Shown in pieces: positions 25,284 to 36,627 of a stretch of 62,000 nucleotides of DNA. Position 1 is the first letter of the stretch, and each line of letters starts with the position of its first letter. Position numbers and translations under genes: made by a program. A model generated the notes under the pieces. The model saw only the letters and a list, made by a program, of their open reading frames with translations. It had not been told where the DNA came from and did no database searches. This stretch comes from Lingula anatina (lineage: Eukaryota; Brachiopoda; Lingulata; Lingulida; Lingulidae): positions 1 to 62,000 of the forward strand of contig NW_019774258.1 in the NCBI RefSeq assembly GCF_001039355.2. The letters run 5' to 3'.

Positions 25284-25308
25284 GAATACACTATGTATTG
25301 CCAACATA

Positions 25309-26142
25309 TTACTGGGAATTGTCATCATCTAGAGCTCTTTCTAGTTTTTCCCAATCATGGGCACTCACCATGGAACATGCAATAACAGTTTTTAGTTTTA
25401 ATGGTACGTCACTCTTGTTGGCATCTTCTCTACAAATCGGAATTACAAAAGAATCCAGTTCTGAGTCTAGTTTCTGATGAATAGCTTGATCCACTTCATA
25501 ATTATACCATTTGTCATTCGTTTTTTTGCCTGAAATAATCACTAACACTTTAAAGCTATTTTTAATGCTTTCCACTATCGAATCAACATAGTCTGTACCT
25601 GGAATAAAATCTCTCTCTCTGACACAACCCTTAAATCCTTTTGTGCCCTCCAGAGTAGTTAATAAATGGTAAGACACCCAGTCTGAGTCTTCTTCTTCTG
25701 AGTAAATAACATAAAAATCATACAGCTTTCCTTTCTTGTTTTTAGCTTTGCAGGGAGGTGGAGGGATTGACTCTGAATTGGAATCACAACGTTCAACTTT
25801 CTTATTTTCTAAGTTCAAGTCTTTTTGTATCACATTTTCTTCAAAATCTGTCACTTTCCCAGGATCTTTGGTTTTCTTGTCCTCTGTGCTTGGGGCAGGA
25901 GCAGAACTTGACTCCTCACAGGAAGATGTCGAAGCAGGAGGTGTCGGAGGGCTGTCCTGATTACATGGCACCACTTGTTGGCTTTCATTGCTCCTCTTTG
26001 TTCCTTCTGCATTTTCAGTGTCTTCTGTGGTTTTAGCCACCCTGTCAGCCTACAGTGAAAAAAAGAAAAAAAACAGTCACATAAACCTTCTGGATTTATC
26101 CCGATATTTGGGTGTCGTTTTTTTACCTCTAGCACTCCCCCA

Positions 26143-26188
<46 letters not shown>

Positions 26189-29100
26189 AGAGCTGTGAAC
26201 ATTTGGGTCATGTATTTTCAAGATTGTTTAAAAAGTCTCTTTTACAGAATCAAACACAACTAACACATGTAAGTTACATTACCTTTCTCTCGAATTCCTC
26301 ATCAATTTCATCAAGTTTTCTTACATATCCTAAGAAGAATTCCTTCTGATTACTTCCAGCAGGTAAAACCTGAAATTACAATATTTGATATTCACCTATA
26401 CCAGTGCTTTATTATTCATTCCAAGTAATAGTTCATGAACTCAATCCAAATTATTTTTATCGTTTCTTATCTTTTCCTGGAAACAGTATTATTGCTCTGA
26501 AATATAAAATTTATACAGTTAAGTAACACTGTTTGAATTTAATGAGAAATTACCAAAAAGATGACAGCTACAAAGTATACCTGTTAAACTGCTATTTAAC
26601 ACATGTGTAAATGATTGGATCTGGTATCTATTAAATGGATTGTATGATCTTTATTCTCACTGAGCACATTTAGAACAGGTGATCCTTGGACAAACTGATC
26701 CATGGCCAAATTGAAATATGGGTGACCAAACTTAAAAGCAAGCTGCTTATTTCCCTGATGGTCTCCCCGCCTCCACACGCATCATTAAACAGATTAAATC
26801 TCGGCTCTGCAGCAACAGCATGTGTGGAGGCAGGACGACCATCAGGGAATTATGTGGCTTGCTTTTAATCAGGGTCAACCGTAATTAATCCGTGGATATG
26901 TTAGACTGCAGATCAATTTGTTCTGAATGCATTCATTAACAGTAACTTTAGCTTCCCAATAAAACGGCACAAAATAATACTTTTCCCTACAGCAAACTCC
27001 TAGCCTACAAAGTAATTTTTAAAATGATTCAAAATATAATTGTTACATGTATTAGATTTTAAAAAAAACATCAGTGAATATGATTCACTCAAGACAGTAT
27101 GCAGGGGGGGGAGCTTACATCAGTTCCTGCTTCTGTCTGTGTCACCTCAACATTGAGCATTTTGGAGGCAGCTTCATCCCCTGATACAGGAGCACCTGCC
27201 TGTACTTCATCCCTTGATACAGGAGCACCTGTCTGTACTTCATCCCTTGATACAGGAGCACCTGCCTGTACTTCACTAGGATCTGGCCTTGTTTGGTTAG
27301 TGCTGTTTTCATAGTGTGCTAGTAAGTCACTCAAACCTTTCTTCAAACGGTCTGCTAGCGTCTTCTTCTTATTCTGCAAAAGATCACTGTACAAATCCAC
27401 CATGACATCTGGACAGCTTGTAATTTTCTGGTCTTTTGGATTCCAAAATCGCTGAATCTCTTCATCAAGGTTTTTCTTTTTAAATTTTTTACATCCTTCA
27501 CTAAACCAATACTGTAGCTCTCCTTTTGTTTTCTTGCAAGCTGCTTTGACTGCATGTTCTGAGTTGTTTTCTGATTGATTTACAGAATTATTTTCAGGGC
27601 TCTTTGCCTCCACACCATTGATATCTCTCAGCATCTGCTTGTTTTTCTGGCACCATTGTGCAAGGATATCAATCAGCCAGCGGAAGCTATATATATGAGT
27701 GCTTTCAGGCTCTTGGGTTTCTACAGCCTTCTTGAAACTTTCAACAGCACTCTTCTCTTGGTCAAAATCTCTTAAACACCGACCTCTTCTCTGGTGAATA
27801 CTTGGATCCTTTTCTCCATCTAAACTTTCCAAAGCATGCTTAAAGTTAATAACCGCGTCTAACATCTGATCCTCATCGATGACTTCTCTCCTTTCATTAA
27901 TACCAAGAAAATGACTTATTTCAGCCAGATTAGCATAGAGTTGTGGTGTTGGGTTCCTTTCGACAGCCTCTTTGTAATACCGTTGAGCAGTCGCCGCCAT
28001 TGTTTTCTCTGGGAGTTGTCCCTTGCCCATATTCACTTTGGCATACCACTGACTTACATACCTATGCTTGAACATGTCACCCATAAGCAGGTATGCAAAC
28101 CAATTACTATCTCCATTATCCAATTTTATGGACTTCAAGAGAAGGGTCTTGGCTTCCTCAAAATCTCTAGAATCTTTATTATTCCTTTGGCTCAAAAATT
28201 TAGCATACCTGTTAAGAATGTCTGTTCTTTTAGGGGTATTCCTTTTTGCCAAAAGGAAGCAAAGCTCAGGGTTATTGTAGTATTCCTCTAAGTGGTTTTT
28301 CTTCATGATATCAGTTATACCATGTTGCGGTTTCCCTTGTAGCTCAAAATCTATGAATGCACAGAACTTGTTGAAGCCATCTTGAGCTGCCTGCTGTGAA
28401 TGAGTATGATGATGAATTGCTTTTTCTGCTGAATTAAGTGTAATGGTATCAGATTCTGTATTTTTCTGTTTTCTTTTTCTACTGGACAAAACACAACCCA
28501 AGTGAAGCCAGCCCTGTGCTTTGTAATGACTGTCTTTGCCTTTAATCACTTTCTTAAAGAGTTTAATGACCATTTCAAAGGCACTGTCTTCGTCCAAGTT
28601 TTTGTTTAAGCTTTCTAAAACTGGTTGATTATGGCAAATTTGAGACAAATTGTGAGCAATAAAAAAACACCATTCAGTTCTTTCCACTTCATCTACTAAA
28701 TCTCCTGCCTCTTGCCACGCCTGCATGTATGACTCGTGAGCCCGTACACAAACTTTGCCACGTCTTTCTGGCTTTGTTGTTTCATGTACATCAAATGCAA
28801 TCATGTAACCCTGCTCAAAAAAACACCTCCCCCGTCGCTTTCTTTCTTCAATGCTAGGTTCATTGCCACCCATTAACTCTTCAGACTTCCTCTTATATTG
28901 TTCAGCTTTTGAGACACAAAAAAGTTCCCTGTAAATATACTCCAGGCTGGCTAAGGCATTCAAGTTTGTACCATCTTCTTTAAGAATGCTTTCAAAACTT
29001 TTAATACTTTCATTTGTTTTCCCATCTTGGTATTGAAGCACCCCCAGAAGGTTTAGCATAGCATATTTATGGGGCCCCTTCTGTGGGATTAACATATACT

Positions 29101-29864
29101 TCTGAACGGCTCTTTTGTATCTCATATGCTGTTTATTGGTCAGCGGACTGGCTTTCAGATAAAGGTTCTCAAAACCTAAAACAAACAAACAAAAACATGC
29201 TGGTATATATTTGATATATCAAACTCAGCCTGGTTTTCCAACTCTGTCATCCCTAATGGACAAATAAATATCAGGGTAGATATTGGTGCTGATATCATTA
29301 AGACAAGTTGTACCAAGTATGGACAGCTGTGTGGTACAGTAATGGCTAGATCATTTCAACCAGGAAAATTGTGAATTTTACAAATGCTTTTAAAGTAATA
29401 AATTCTTTAAATTAGAACAAACCTACTGAGTGGTAGTTATAAGCAGACTACCTAATAGTTCTATTCTATACAGTAAGCAGCAAAATGCTTCACAGCAATG
29501 TACTTCTAACGGTTCCAAAATTATATATATCTAAAAGAAGTGATAATTTTTCCCCGGTTGAAATGATTGAGCTATTACAGTTCAGTCACAATCTGGGAGC
29601 CAGCGTTCTGTATCTAATGTTGGCCCACAAAGTGAGCTGACAAAAAAATAAAATAAAATAAATATTTTGATACTGGTATACAGAATTTCCTTCCTGAAAA
29701 GTAGCCTCAGCAAATCAGCATCAATGTCAGCCACCCACACATGTACTGCTGGGATGATAGGTGAAGGGTAAATCATGGTGCTAAGGACACATAGTCCAAT
29801 CAACTCACTTTTGACCCCTGTCATGGGATATACATGTAGAATCATTAAAAAAAAAACATTTGTT

Positions 29865-29895
<31 letters not shown>

Positions 29896-30385
29896 GCTAT
29901 CTTGCCGGTACCACTGTCCACCTCAATCTAACCCTCTGCACCATCCCAGTGATGTCCAAAACTTTCTCACCACTGCCACATACGTACTGTACTATGTATA
30001 TAAACTCTCTAGCCTCAGCGGGCAACTACTGTACATGTATACCCACTGAAGACATGATCCACTGAGGACAGTAGCGTTTTGGGTTCTGTTGACAAAGTTT
30101 AAAATATCTAAACTGATTATGATCAACAATTACATTACGTTACACAAGTGTGTTATTATTATACAAATTCATTTCGTGGGTTTTAGATTCATTCATAGGG
30201 ACAGCATAGGGACAACACAGTAACAGGAAGCGGAAGGCAAAATGAGAAGACTACCACGGGATATGTCTTTACAATGCACCTGCTGCTGTAAACTAGTGGC
30301 ACGACTTTGATTTTTTAGACTAATTACCTGCCCTGAGAGCTTTTTCTGGGAGCTTTTTCTGTTCAACAGGCATCGCTGAGGCCAT
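25309..30385 (-). CDS. IFIT-like TPR protein with C-terminal TIR domain (minus-strand paralogue)
   Basis: Four coding exons, transcribed leftwards: 30385-30328, 29175-27119, 26369-26283 and 26049-25309, with intron phases 1, 0, 0. The predicted protein has 980 residues and starts MASAMPVEQKK. Residues ~20-640 form tandem helical TPR-like repeats; the N-terminal part (LLGVLQYQDGKTNESIKSFE, then FFEQGYMIAFD) resembles vertebrate IFIT proteins. A linker follows with three EVQAGAPVSRD-type 11-residue repeats, then a Ser/Pro-rich stretch. Residues ~843-978 are a TIR domain: box 1 YDFYVIY, BB loop CVRERDFIPG (the RDxxPG form of Toll/MyD88-type TIRs) and box 3 region with HDWEKLE. The motif KWYNYE keeps a Glu four residues after Trp. 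Likely a cytosolic immune sensor or adaptor. It is head to head with a paralogue at 31537-36627. The short first exon is inferred from phase, donor and its similarity to the paralogue. Confidence 0.86.
26142..26186 (+). repeat. (AC)n microsatellite
   Basis: About 44 bases of AC in the intron between exons 3 and 4 of the minus-strand TPR-TIR gene. Confidence 0.97.
26673..26933 (+). mobile_element. Inverted-repeat element B, copy 2 (~260 bp)
   Basis: The left arm contains CTGATCCATGG, AATATGGGTGACC, TTAAAAGCAA and CCTGATGGTCTCC. The right arm has the inverted counterparts CGACCATCAGGGAA, TTGCTTTTAA and GGGTCAACC. It is intact (no nested insertion) and lies in intron 2 of the minus-strand TPR-TIR gene. 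Confidence 0.85.
27172..27275 (-). repeat. Coding minisatellite, 33-bp unit, three copies
   Basis: A 33-bp unit encodes EVQAGAPVSRD-like 11-residue repeats in the linker of the minus-strand TPR-TIR protein. The unit length is divisible by three, so copy-number change would keep the frame. Confidence 0.92.
29866..29897 (+). repeat. (GT)n followed by poly-G
   Basis: A GT run passes directly into 17-18 G, within the first intron of the minus-strand TPR-TIR gene. Confidence 0.9.
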
Positions 30386-31536
30386 ATCTGGAGGGGATTT
30401 TTTTTGACTTTAGTCACTGGGCTTTAGTGAATTAGAGATCAGAAAAATGCCCCGGAATGTGCCACAAGAGGGTAATCATGTCGTAAGCTTGGACTCAAGT
30501 GTGCAGAAAAACTTTTGCACTAAAAACTCTACAAATAATGAAATACTATACAGTTATATAACTGTTCTGATTTTTAAAGATATTTTTAATATGTAAACCT
30601 TTCTACGCGAGCTGTGGGAACTTCCGGTTGGGATTTCCCGACGGCAAACATAGAATGAATGCGATGATGATATGGAAAGTTCATTTTAAAATTATGTTTA
30701 CCGTTTAGGTGGGATGCACACATTTTTGCAGACGGTAACTCTGTTTCCTTTAACATCAACTTGGTGTTGTTACTTGAATAGTAAATTCATAAGGAAGTCT
30801 AAATCGGTGTAAGACATATTTCTCTCCACCGTGCTTACCACACACTACGGAGGGGAAGTGTTGGGCACTGTTGTACTCAGTACAGTAGTATTACCCCCAC
30901 TACCGATATAACTCTGTGGCATTCGATGTCTTTTCTAAATTAATTTACGTGGTGATTAGGAGCAATGTCTCTGCTACTCTAATAAATAAGTTTGGCAATT
31001 CATTTACTAATTTTAAAATATTTTTACAGGAAACTTAATGCCTTTCAAAAATCATGAGAGCCGAGGACATCACTGGGGGTGAACACATGCTGTAATCTCA
31101 TTGGACAAAGAACTCGAAGGTTAAAAAAAAAGGTGAAACTATAAGTGATTCAATTTCCAAACTAATGTATTTGGATAGCAGAGACATTGTTCAAAGTCAC
31201 CGCATAACTTATTTTTGATTAGCCTTAAAAATTAGAGGGTTTCAGGTTGGGGCAGGGGGGGGAGGGGGACTGCTGCATGAGTACCGAGTTTTGAGTATGG
31301 TAAGATGTCAAACTATGATGATCAATCAACACAGTGGCTAATTTAAGTCAAAGCATTTTTTCATTACAAATAATAACTACATGTATAATGGTAATAATAA
31401 CAATAGCTGTAATGGTTCAATTTCCAGTTTTGATCCTTGAGCATCCTCATATGGTCCTATGATGATAAGTTTGATACATAAATGGTAGTCTTTGCTGCAT
31501 TGTTTCAAGACCCTGTAGCACGCCAGTGTTCTAGTC
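30386..31536. promoter_or_regulatory. Shared divergent promoter interval of the two TPR-TIR genes
   Basis: The start codons of the two TPR-TIR genes lie 1151 bp apart on opposite strands. The interval contains no gene. Around 30605-30640 are an ETS-type site ACTTCCGG (30620-30627) and an NF-kB palindrome. A TATA box is not obvious. Transcription start sites and any untranslated exons are not resolved. A common regulatory region for both genes is inferred from geometry and motif content. Confidence 0.6.
30630..30639. promoter_or_regulatory. Perfect NF-kB (kB) site
   Basis: GGGATTTCCC matches the GGGRNNYYCC consensus at every position. It lies 245 bp from the minus-strand start codon and about 900 bp from the plus-strand one, three bases from an ETS-type ACTTCCGG. 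One perfect 10-mer in ~1.1 kb is uncommon by chance but not impossible. Confidence 0.6.
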
Positions 31537-34500
31537 ATGAGTGACAATACAATCCAGACACAAGAGCTCACCCTCATTCCAGGTAATGTAATATTCTATT
31601 TAGTTTTTCCCCATGGTTACTTTGCCTCAGTTTGTGCTTCAAACCCTCTAGGCTAAAAATATTCACATCCTGGGGAACATGTGTGTCCATCATGGTAAAA
31701 TTCCTTAAAAAATTCTTTTGTCTTAGTCCACACACTAGTTTGATAAAGTTTTAGTCTTTTTATTCCAGCTATACTAGGGGTGCCAGCACTAGATCTGAAG
31801 CTTAGAGTAGCTCTTTGTCTTGTTTGTTAATAGAAAAACGATGACAACCTGAGATATGATGTGCTTGAAGTACATATTAACAACATCCATAAAGGTGGTA
31901 AAAGTGAAAAGTTTTTTTTTTAAACTGCATCACTGAACATTGGCTGAAATCAGCTTAACTGAATGACACGCCTCCTTTTGTTTCCAAAGTACTCGTATAA
32001 TAATCAGCTTTTCTGTATTCTACTTAAATTCCAGGAGGAGACATGTTACGGTAAAAAAGGATAAAAGCCCGAAGGTCAGAGTTTTGAAAATTTTGTCATA
32101 CCCAGGAGTCGGGGAGAAAAATTCGTCGGATTTATGCCATTAAAGATAATAATTCTTTTTAATTTTCAAGTTTTTACCGTATTCAGTTCAGCTGATTTCA
32201 GGCAATGTGAGTCCCCCCAGAGTTGGTTCCATTCACGTAGACTGAAGGTGTTTTTAGGGCGTATTCCCAGAGCTTTTAGATCGATCTATCCCTGTGGGGA
32301 GTCTCACTAGATTACTGTCAGATAATCCGGCTTAAATGTCCATCCCGCCTACTACAAGCTGTAAGGGGGTATTTAACTTTCGTGCCCGCTCGGCTGACAG
32401 CTATTTAGCGTAAACCCCCAGGGAGTTAAGTCGATCTAAAGTAGATCAATCTAACCTCTGGGACTGGTGTCTAAGGTCAAAAACAAAACCATGCCAGTGG
32501 GAATCCAGTGATTTATTTTGACAACACATTTCAGTGATGAATTATAGATTTGATGTGATATTTTTGTTCTAGGATTTGAAAGCCTGGGTCTGCGTGTCAA
32601 TCCACAAACAAACAAGTTACAAATAAAGTACAAGAAGGCAGTCCAGTTTGACATCTATAAACACCAGTCTGGTCCTCACAGGAGTGCCCTCCTCAACCTC
32701 AGGGCCGTTTTCGAGTATCAAGATGGCAACATCTACAGGAGCATTGAACTGTTTGAAAAATCCTGCAAACTCGACCTGACCAACCTCAATGCTCTAGCAA
32801 GCTTGCAGTATGTTTATCAAGAAGTGGGTGTCTCTAAGAGGGCAGCAAAGTATAGAGAAAAACTAGAACAGTTGCAGGGAAACCCAACCTGCAGAGCCAG
32901 GTCTTTCTTTGAACAGGGCTACATGATAGCGTTTGATGTTTTTGTTGAAGCTCAGGGTGTGACTGGGATACAGGCCCATGCTTACTACTTGAAGGCATTG
33001 GAGATGGTGCACAGAAAAGAAGTGGTCATAGATCTTAGAGAATTATTAGAATGGTGCTTTTATGTGGCACATAATTTAATCCACATTATTAAGACTGAGG
33101 CAGTTATGCACAGTAAACCTGAGAAAAATAAGTTACACTGCCTTGCCCTAAAACTGTTCCATGCGGTCACGTTCACAAAGGATGATAATTACAAAGCACA
33201 AGCCTGGGCAAGTATTGCACATCTGCTGAGTAGTAGGTGCATTAGAACTGTATCTTCAAGCCAGGAGATGCAAAATCATAATTCAAAGGGGAAGAAAAAT
33301 CCCCAGAAAACTGAGCTTTCTCCAAGCAATGTATCACAACAGCAGTGTAAGTCTGTGAAGAGCCAGTTTAGCAAAGACCCAAATGCAACTGCAACAAAGT
33401 CAAATGTGAAGTCCAAGCCACTGAACCAGCAAAATAGTAAAGATAACATACAGATGAAATTCCTAGAGGAATTTTGTGAACAAGTTTACAGTAATGTTCT
33501 CGGTTTATCAGCTCAAGAACATCTGCCTGAAGAGAACGGAGCTGGTTCAGGACAGTCCTCAGAGCAAGCCACAGACACAGACAGGAGTAAAAACAAACGA
33601 GATAAACAAGAGGCTCAATCATCAGCTGTTCCAAAGAAGAAAAACCGCAGACAGCATGGTCATATTAAGGTCCCCCCTGGCTTAAAAGAACTGGGGTTGG
33701 TCAAAGCTCCTTACTTTGAGAACAAGGATGAGTTGTGCAAATGTGTTTCTGGATTCTTTGAGAAAGCTAGAAGTTATGCCCCGTGCTACACAAATATCCT
33801 CAACAGATATGCTCATTTTTTATGGCATATTGGCAAAGAAGATGAAGCTATGGAAATACACGAGGAGTCGATTGATATTGATAAGTGTGAGAGCAACTGG
33901 TTTGCCTTTAAATCCATGGGGGAAAATCTGAGAAAGAAATATAAGGATGAATGGTACGATAGAGTGCACCAAAAAAGTGATAAAAACCCAAGGATTGAAT
34001 TAGCCCTTAAAGCAAAAGAGAAACTTGAAATTGCGGTTCAGCATAATCCTAATCCCCAGGACTATGCCTACTTGGCTGAAACTTGTCATTTTTTGGGCAT
34101 AGACACAAATAGACAAGTGACAGATGAGAAAATGCTCCTGAAAGCACTTTACTATTTCAAGTATGCCACAAATAATTTACAAGGAGGAAGGATCCCAATG
34201 TTGCATCATTTGCTAGGGCTGTGCTTGCTTGATCTGGGGGAAAAAAGAAATGCTCTGGAATCCTTTAAGAATGCTTTGCAATGTCAGGAACCGAACAGCA
34301 CTTTCACAATATCTTTCCGTTGCATGATGCTAGTACTTTTACAGATTTGCAAGAGTGCAAAGACAAAAAGCGATGATAGGACTTACATGTACCGCACTGC
34401 ACTGCGAGAGCTGAGACACTGGTTGATTGAAGGATGTCATCCAAACAGATATTTAGAGAAAGAATTGCTCAAAGAAATTTCAGAGTTGTGGGGTCCTAGA

Positions 34501-36627
34501 AAGGAACCATTTGAGCCTGATATATTGACTGAGTTATGTGTTAAACTGAAGGATGGAAAACAAGATGAACAAAATGTGTCTTCTTTGCTTGAAAAAGGAC
34601 TTAAGTTGTGCATTGACAAGTATCCCAAGCAACCTGCCCCCACAGCAGGCTCTGAACCAGCAGAGAGAGGTGATCTTCATGTTTCCCAGCTTAGGACTTG
34701 TTTGGAGAAAATACAGTTGGTAAGGGGAAAAAATTGCAGTGCACATTAGATATGAATACTATTGTATATGCATGTCTGCTTCTTTGTTTGTTCGTTTGAT
34801 TATTAGATATTGAGTGATCTAAATTGTAACTTGTATTACCAATAATATTTTGAAACAAATAAGTATCCCTCATGTTCACTGTAGTGAAAAAAAAAGTACT
34901 CTGGCTCAGATTTTTTTTCTTTTTTTAATTTTTCAGTGATTGTGTTTGGATTTCAAAATGACCTCATTGCAGTTAGTTTCAGTGTTCTTGATGTTTTTTT
35001 TTTTACTTTCCAGGCCCCAACCCCCAAAGCAGCCGAGCCAGTCAGTATGCCAGGGGCAGCTGTAGATGTCCCAGAAGTAGTGATGGGATCAAGTCAAACA
35101 TCACAGGACGTACTGAAGGAAGCTACTCCAACCTCACAGTCCACCTATAGAGGTGTTGATGAAACCACCCTAGCTGTGTCACAGGTAGCTGTGTGTGTAC
35201 ATGCGCTTGTGCGTGCATGCATGAATGTGTGTGTGTGTGTGTGTGTGGTATGTATGTATGTATGTGTGTGTGGTATGTATGGGTGTGTGTGTGTGTGTGT
35301 GTGTATGGGTGTGTGTGTTTGAGATAACCTTTAATATCTTTATAATAGAACATATTTGTCTATGGTAATTATTCATTCTTTTCATTGGGGGAACATTGTA
35401 AATTTTACAGATATTGCACTTTTCAAGTTATAATTTCTTAGATTAGAACTTTCCTGTTGAGCGGTAGCAACAAAATTAAAAATCAGGCTACTCTTTAAAT
35501 TTATTCTGTGTAGTAATAGCACCAGAAATGCTATGTAGCAATGAATTTTTTGTGATTATAAAAATATTTATCCAAAAGTTTGATAATTTTGCCCATTGAA
35601 AAGATCATGTAATTATGATAGCACTTATTGCTCTGACATTTTTATTTTTCTTTTTGTTATGTTTATCTTTTTAAACTTTAGACTGTAGCATCTCAGTGAA
35701 ATATATTATTATTATTCGCAGGCTCTACCCCAAGCTTTAGACCCTAACTCTGTGAAGACTTCCGTGGTCCAAGAAGAAGGCAGATCATTGGAAGAGAAAG
35801 GTGCAGGTATGTTGCCATCAGAGATGCCGCCTAATCTCTTGCCTCCAGACAGCAATGAAGACGACACATATAGACCAGCTTCAGCTCAATCTGAATACAC
35901 ATCTTCTTCAGTTCAAGTAGAGCCTCTCACTGACATTGTAAGGACTGGCGACCCAGAGGCACAGGATACATTTCAACAGGAGAGAAGAGAAGCACGCAAC
36001 GACACGCTCACTGCTGACAAACCTGCAAAATCTGAAGAAATACATGAAAAAAATGACAAAGAAATTCAGTGTGATATTTCAACAGAGCCCCCAAGTGACA
36101 TGATGGGCCAAGTGCCCTCATCTCCCCCTCTGGCTTATTGCTTCGAGTCCAAACGAGCCAAAAACTTGAAAGGCATGGAGTATGATTTTTTTGTGATGTA
36201 TTGTGACTCTGATGCAGACTTTGTCAGTTTTCACTTACTAACAACCTTAGAGAATTCAAAAGAGTTGAAAGGTTGCATAAAAGACAGGGACTTCATGCCT
36301 GGTCAGATAGTGTTGAACTGTGTGACAAACGCAATAAAAAATAGCTCAAAAGTCATCGCTGTTATTTCACATGCTTCAGTAAAGGATTCTGATTGGCTGT
36401 ACGAGATACACTTAGCAATAAAGGAATATAACAAAAGAGGCAGTTTAGCTCTGCAGTCCTCCAAGCTACCCAGTTCTTATGTTATACCCATCTTGTGTGA
36501 GAATGAAGCAGGAGAATTACCCATAATGCCAGAAGTCTTTGAAGTCTTCGCAGCTGCTAAAGTTCCTTTTGACAGAAAAGATTGTAATTGGGACAAATTG
36601 GAAAAAGCTATTCGAGATGATGAATAA
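31537..36627 (+). CDS. IFIT-like TPR protein with C-terminal TIR domain (plus-strand paralogue)
   Basis: Four coding exons: 31537-31582, 32573-34719, 35014-35184 and 35722-36627, with intron phases 1, 0, 0, exactly as in the minus-strand paralogue. The predicted protein has 1089 residues and starts MSDNTIQTQE. Residues ~16-700 are TPR-like helices sharing words with the paralogue: TNLNALASL, FFEQGYMIAFDV, EWCF-AHNL, ILNRYA-FL, SNWFAF and AETCHFLGI. A charged, Gln/Lys-rich insertion at about residues 240-380 is specific to this copy. A Ser/Thr/Pro/Glu-rich linker precedes the TIR domain at ~940-1085: box 1 YDFFVMY, BB loop CIKDRDFMPG, box 3 region NWDKLE. The helix motif reads DSDWLYE, one residue shorter than the paralogue's KWYNYE, so the Glu sits at W+3. 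Exon 2 ends at the GTAAGG donor at 34720; reading through adds a short tail and stops, so an alternative product without TIR is conceivable. Confidence 0.88.
32266..32462 (+). mobile_element. Inverted-repeat element with TAGATCGATCTA, copy 2 (intact)
   Basis: Begins CCCAGAGCTTTTAGATCG and ends with inverted CTAACCTCTGGG. Arms of about 65 bp also share GATCGATCTATCC/GATCTAAAGTAGATC and ACTGTCAG/CTGACAG in inverted order. It lies in intron 1 of the plus-strand TPR-TIR gene. Confidence 0.85.
35188..35322 (+). repeat. (GT)n / (GTAT)n microsatellite cluster
   Basis: Several GT runs separated by GTATGTATG and TGGGTG words begin four bases after the donor of exon 35014-35184 of the plus-strand TPR-TIR gene. 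Confidence 0.95.

Larger units (their letters stand above)
22131..25308. other. TBC1D19 3' region and convergent intergenic DNA
   Basis: No gene is visible. The stretch begins with the TBC1D19 3' untranslated region and ends with the 3' region of the minus-strand TPR-TIR gene. It also holds an inverted-repeat element (22755-22982), a CTCF-like word (22987-23005), a diverged ~350-bp tandem duplication (about 23705-23970 and 24060-24235, sharing TATCCCACATTAT and TTCACATTGCAATGA), CA repeats near 23777-23813 and a TTTTG repeat at 24242-24266. Confidence 0.7.

Noticed and set aside
34720-34749. Read-through end of the plus-strand TPR exon (tail VRGKNCSAH) as the normal C-terminus
   Set aside because: A GTAAGG donor sits exactly in phase with exon 35014, and the paralogue has the same structure joined to TIR. 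Read-through is kept only as a possible minor isoform.
35188-35385. Cys/Val- and His/Thr-rich frames over GT repeats
   Set aside because: Translations of a microsatellite. They continue the reading frame past the true donor at 35184.
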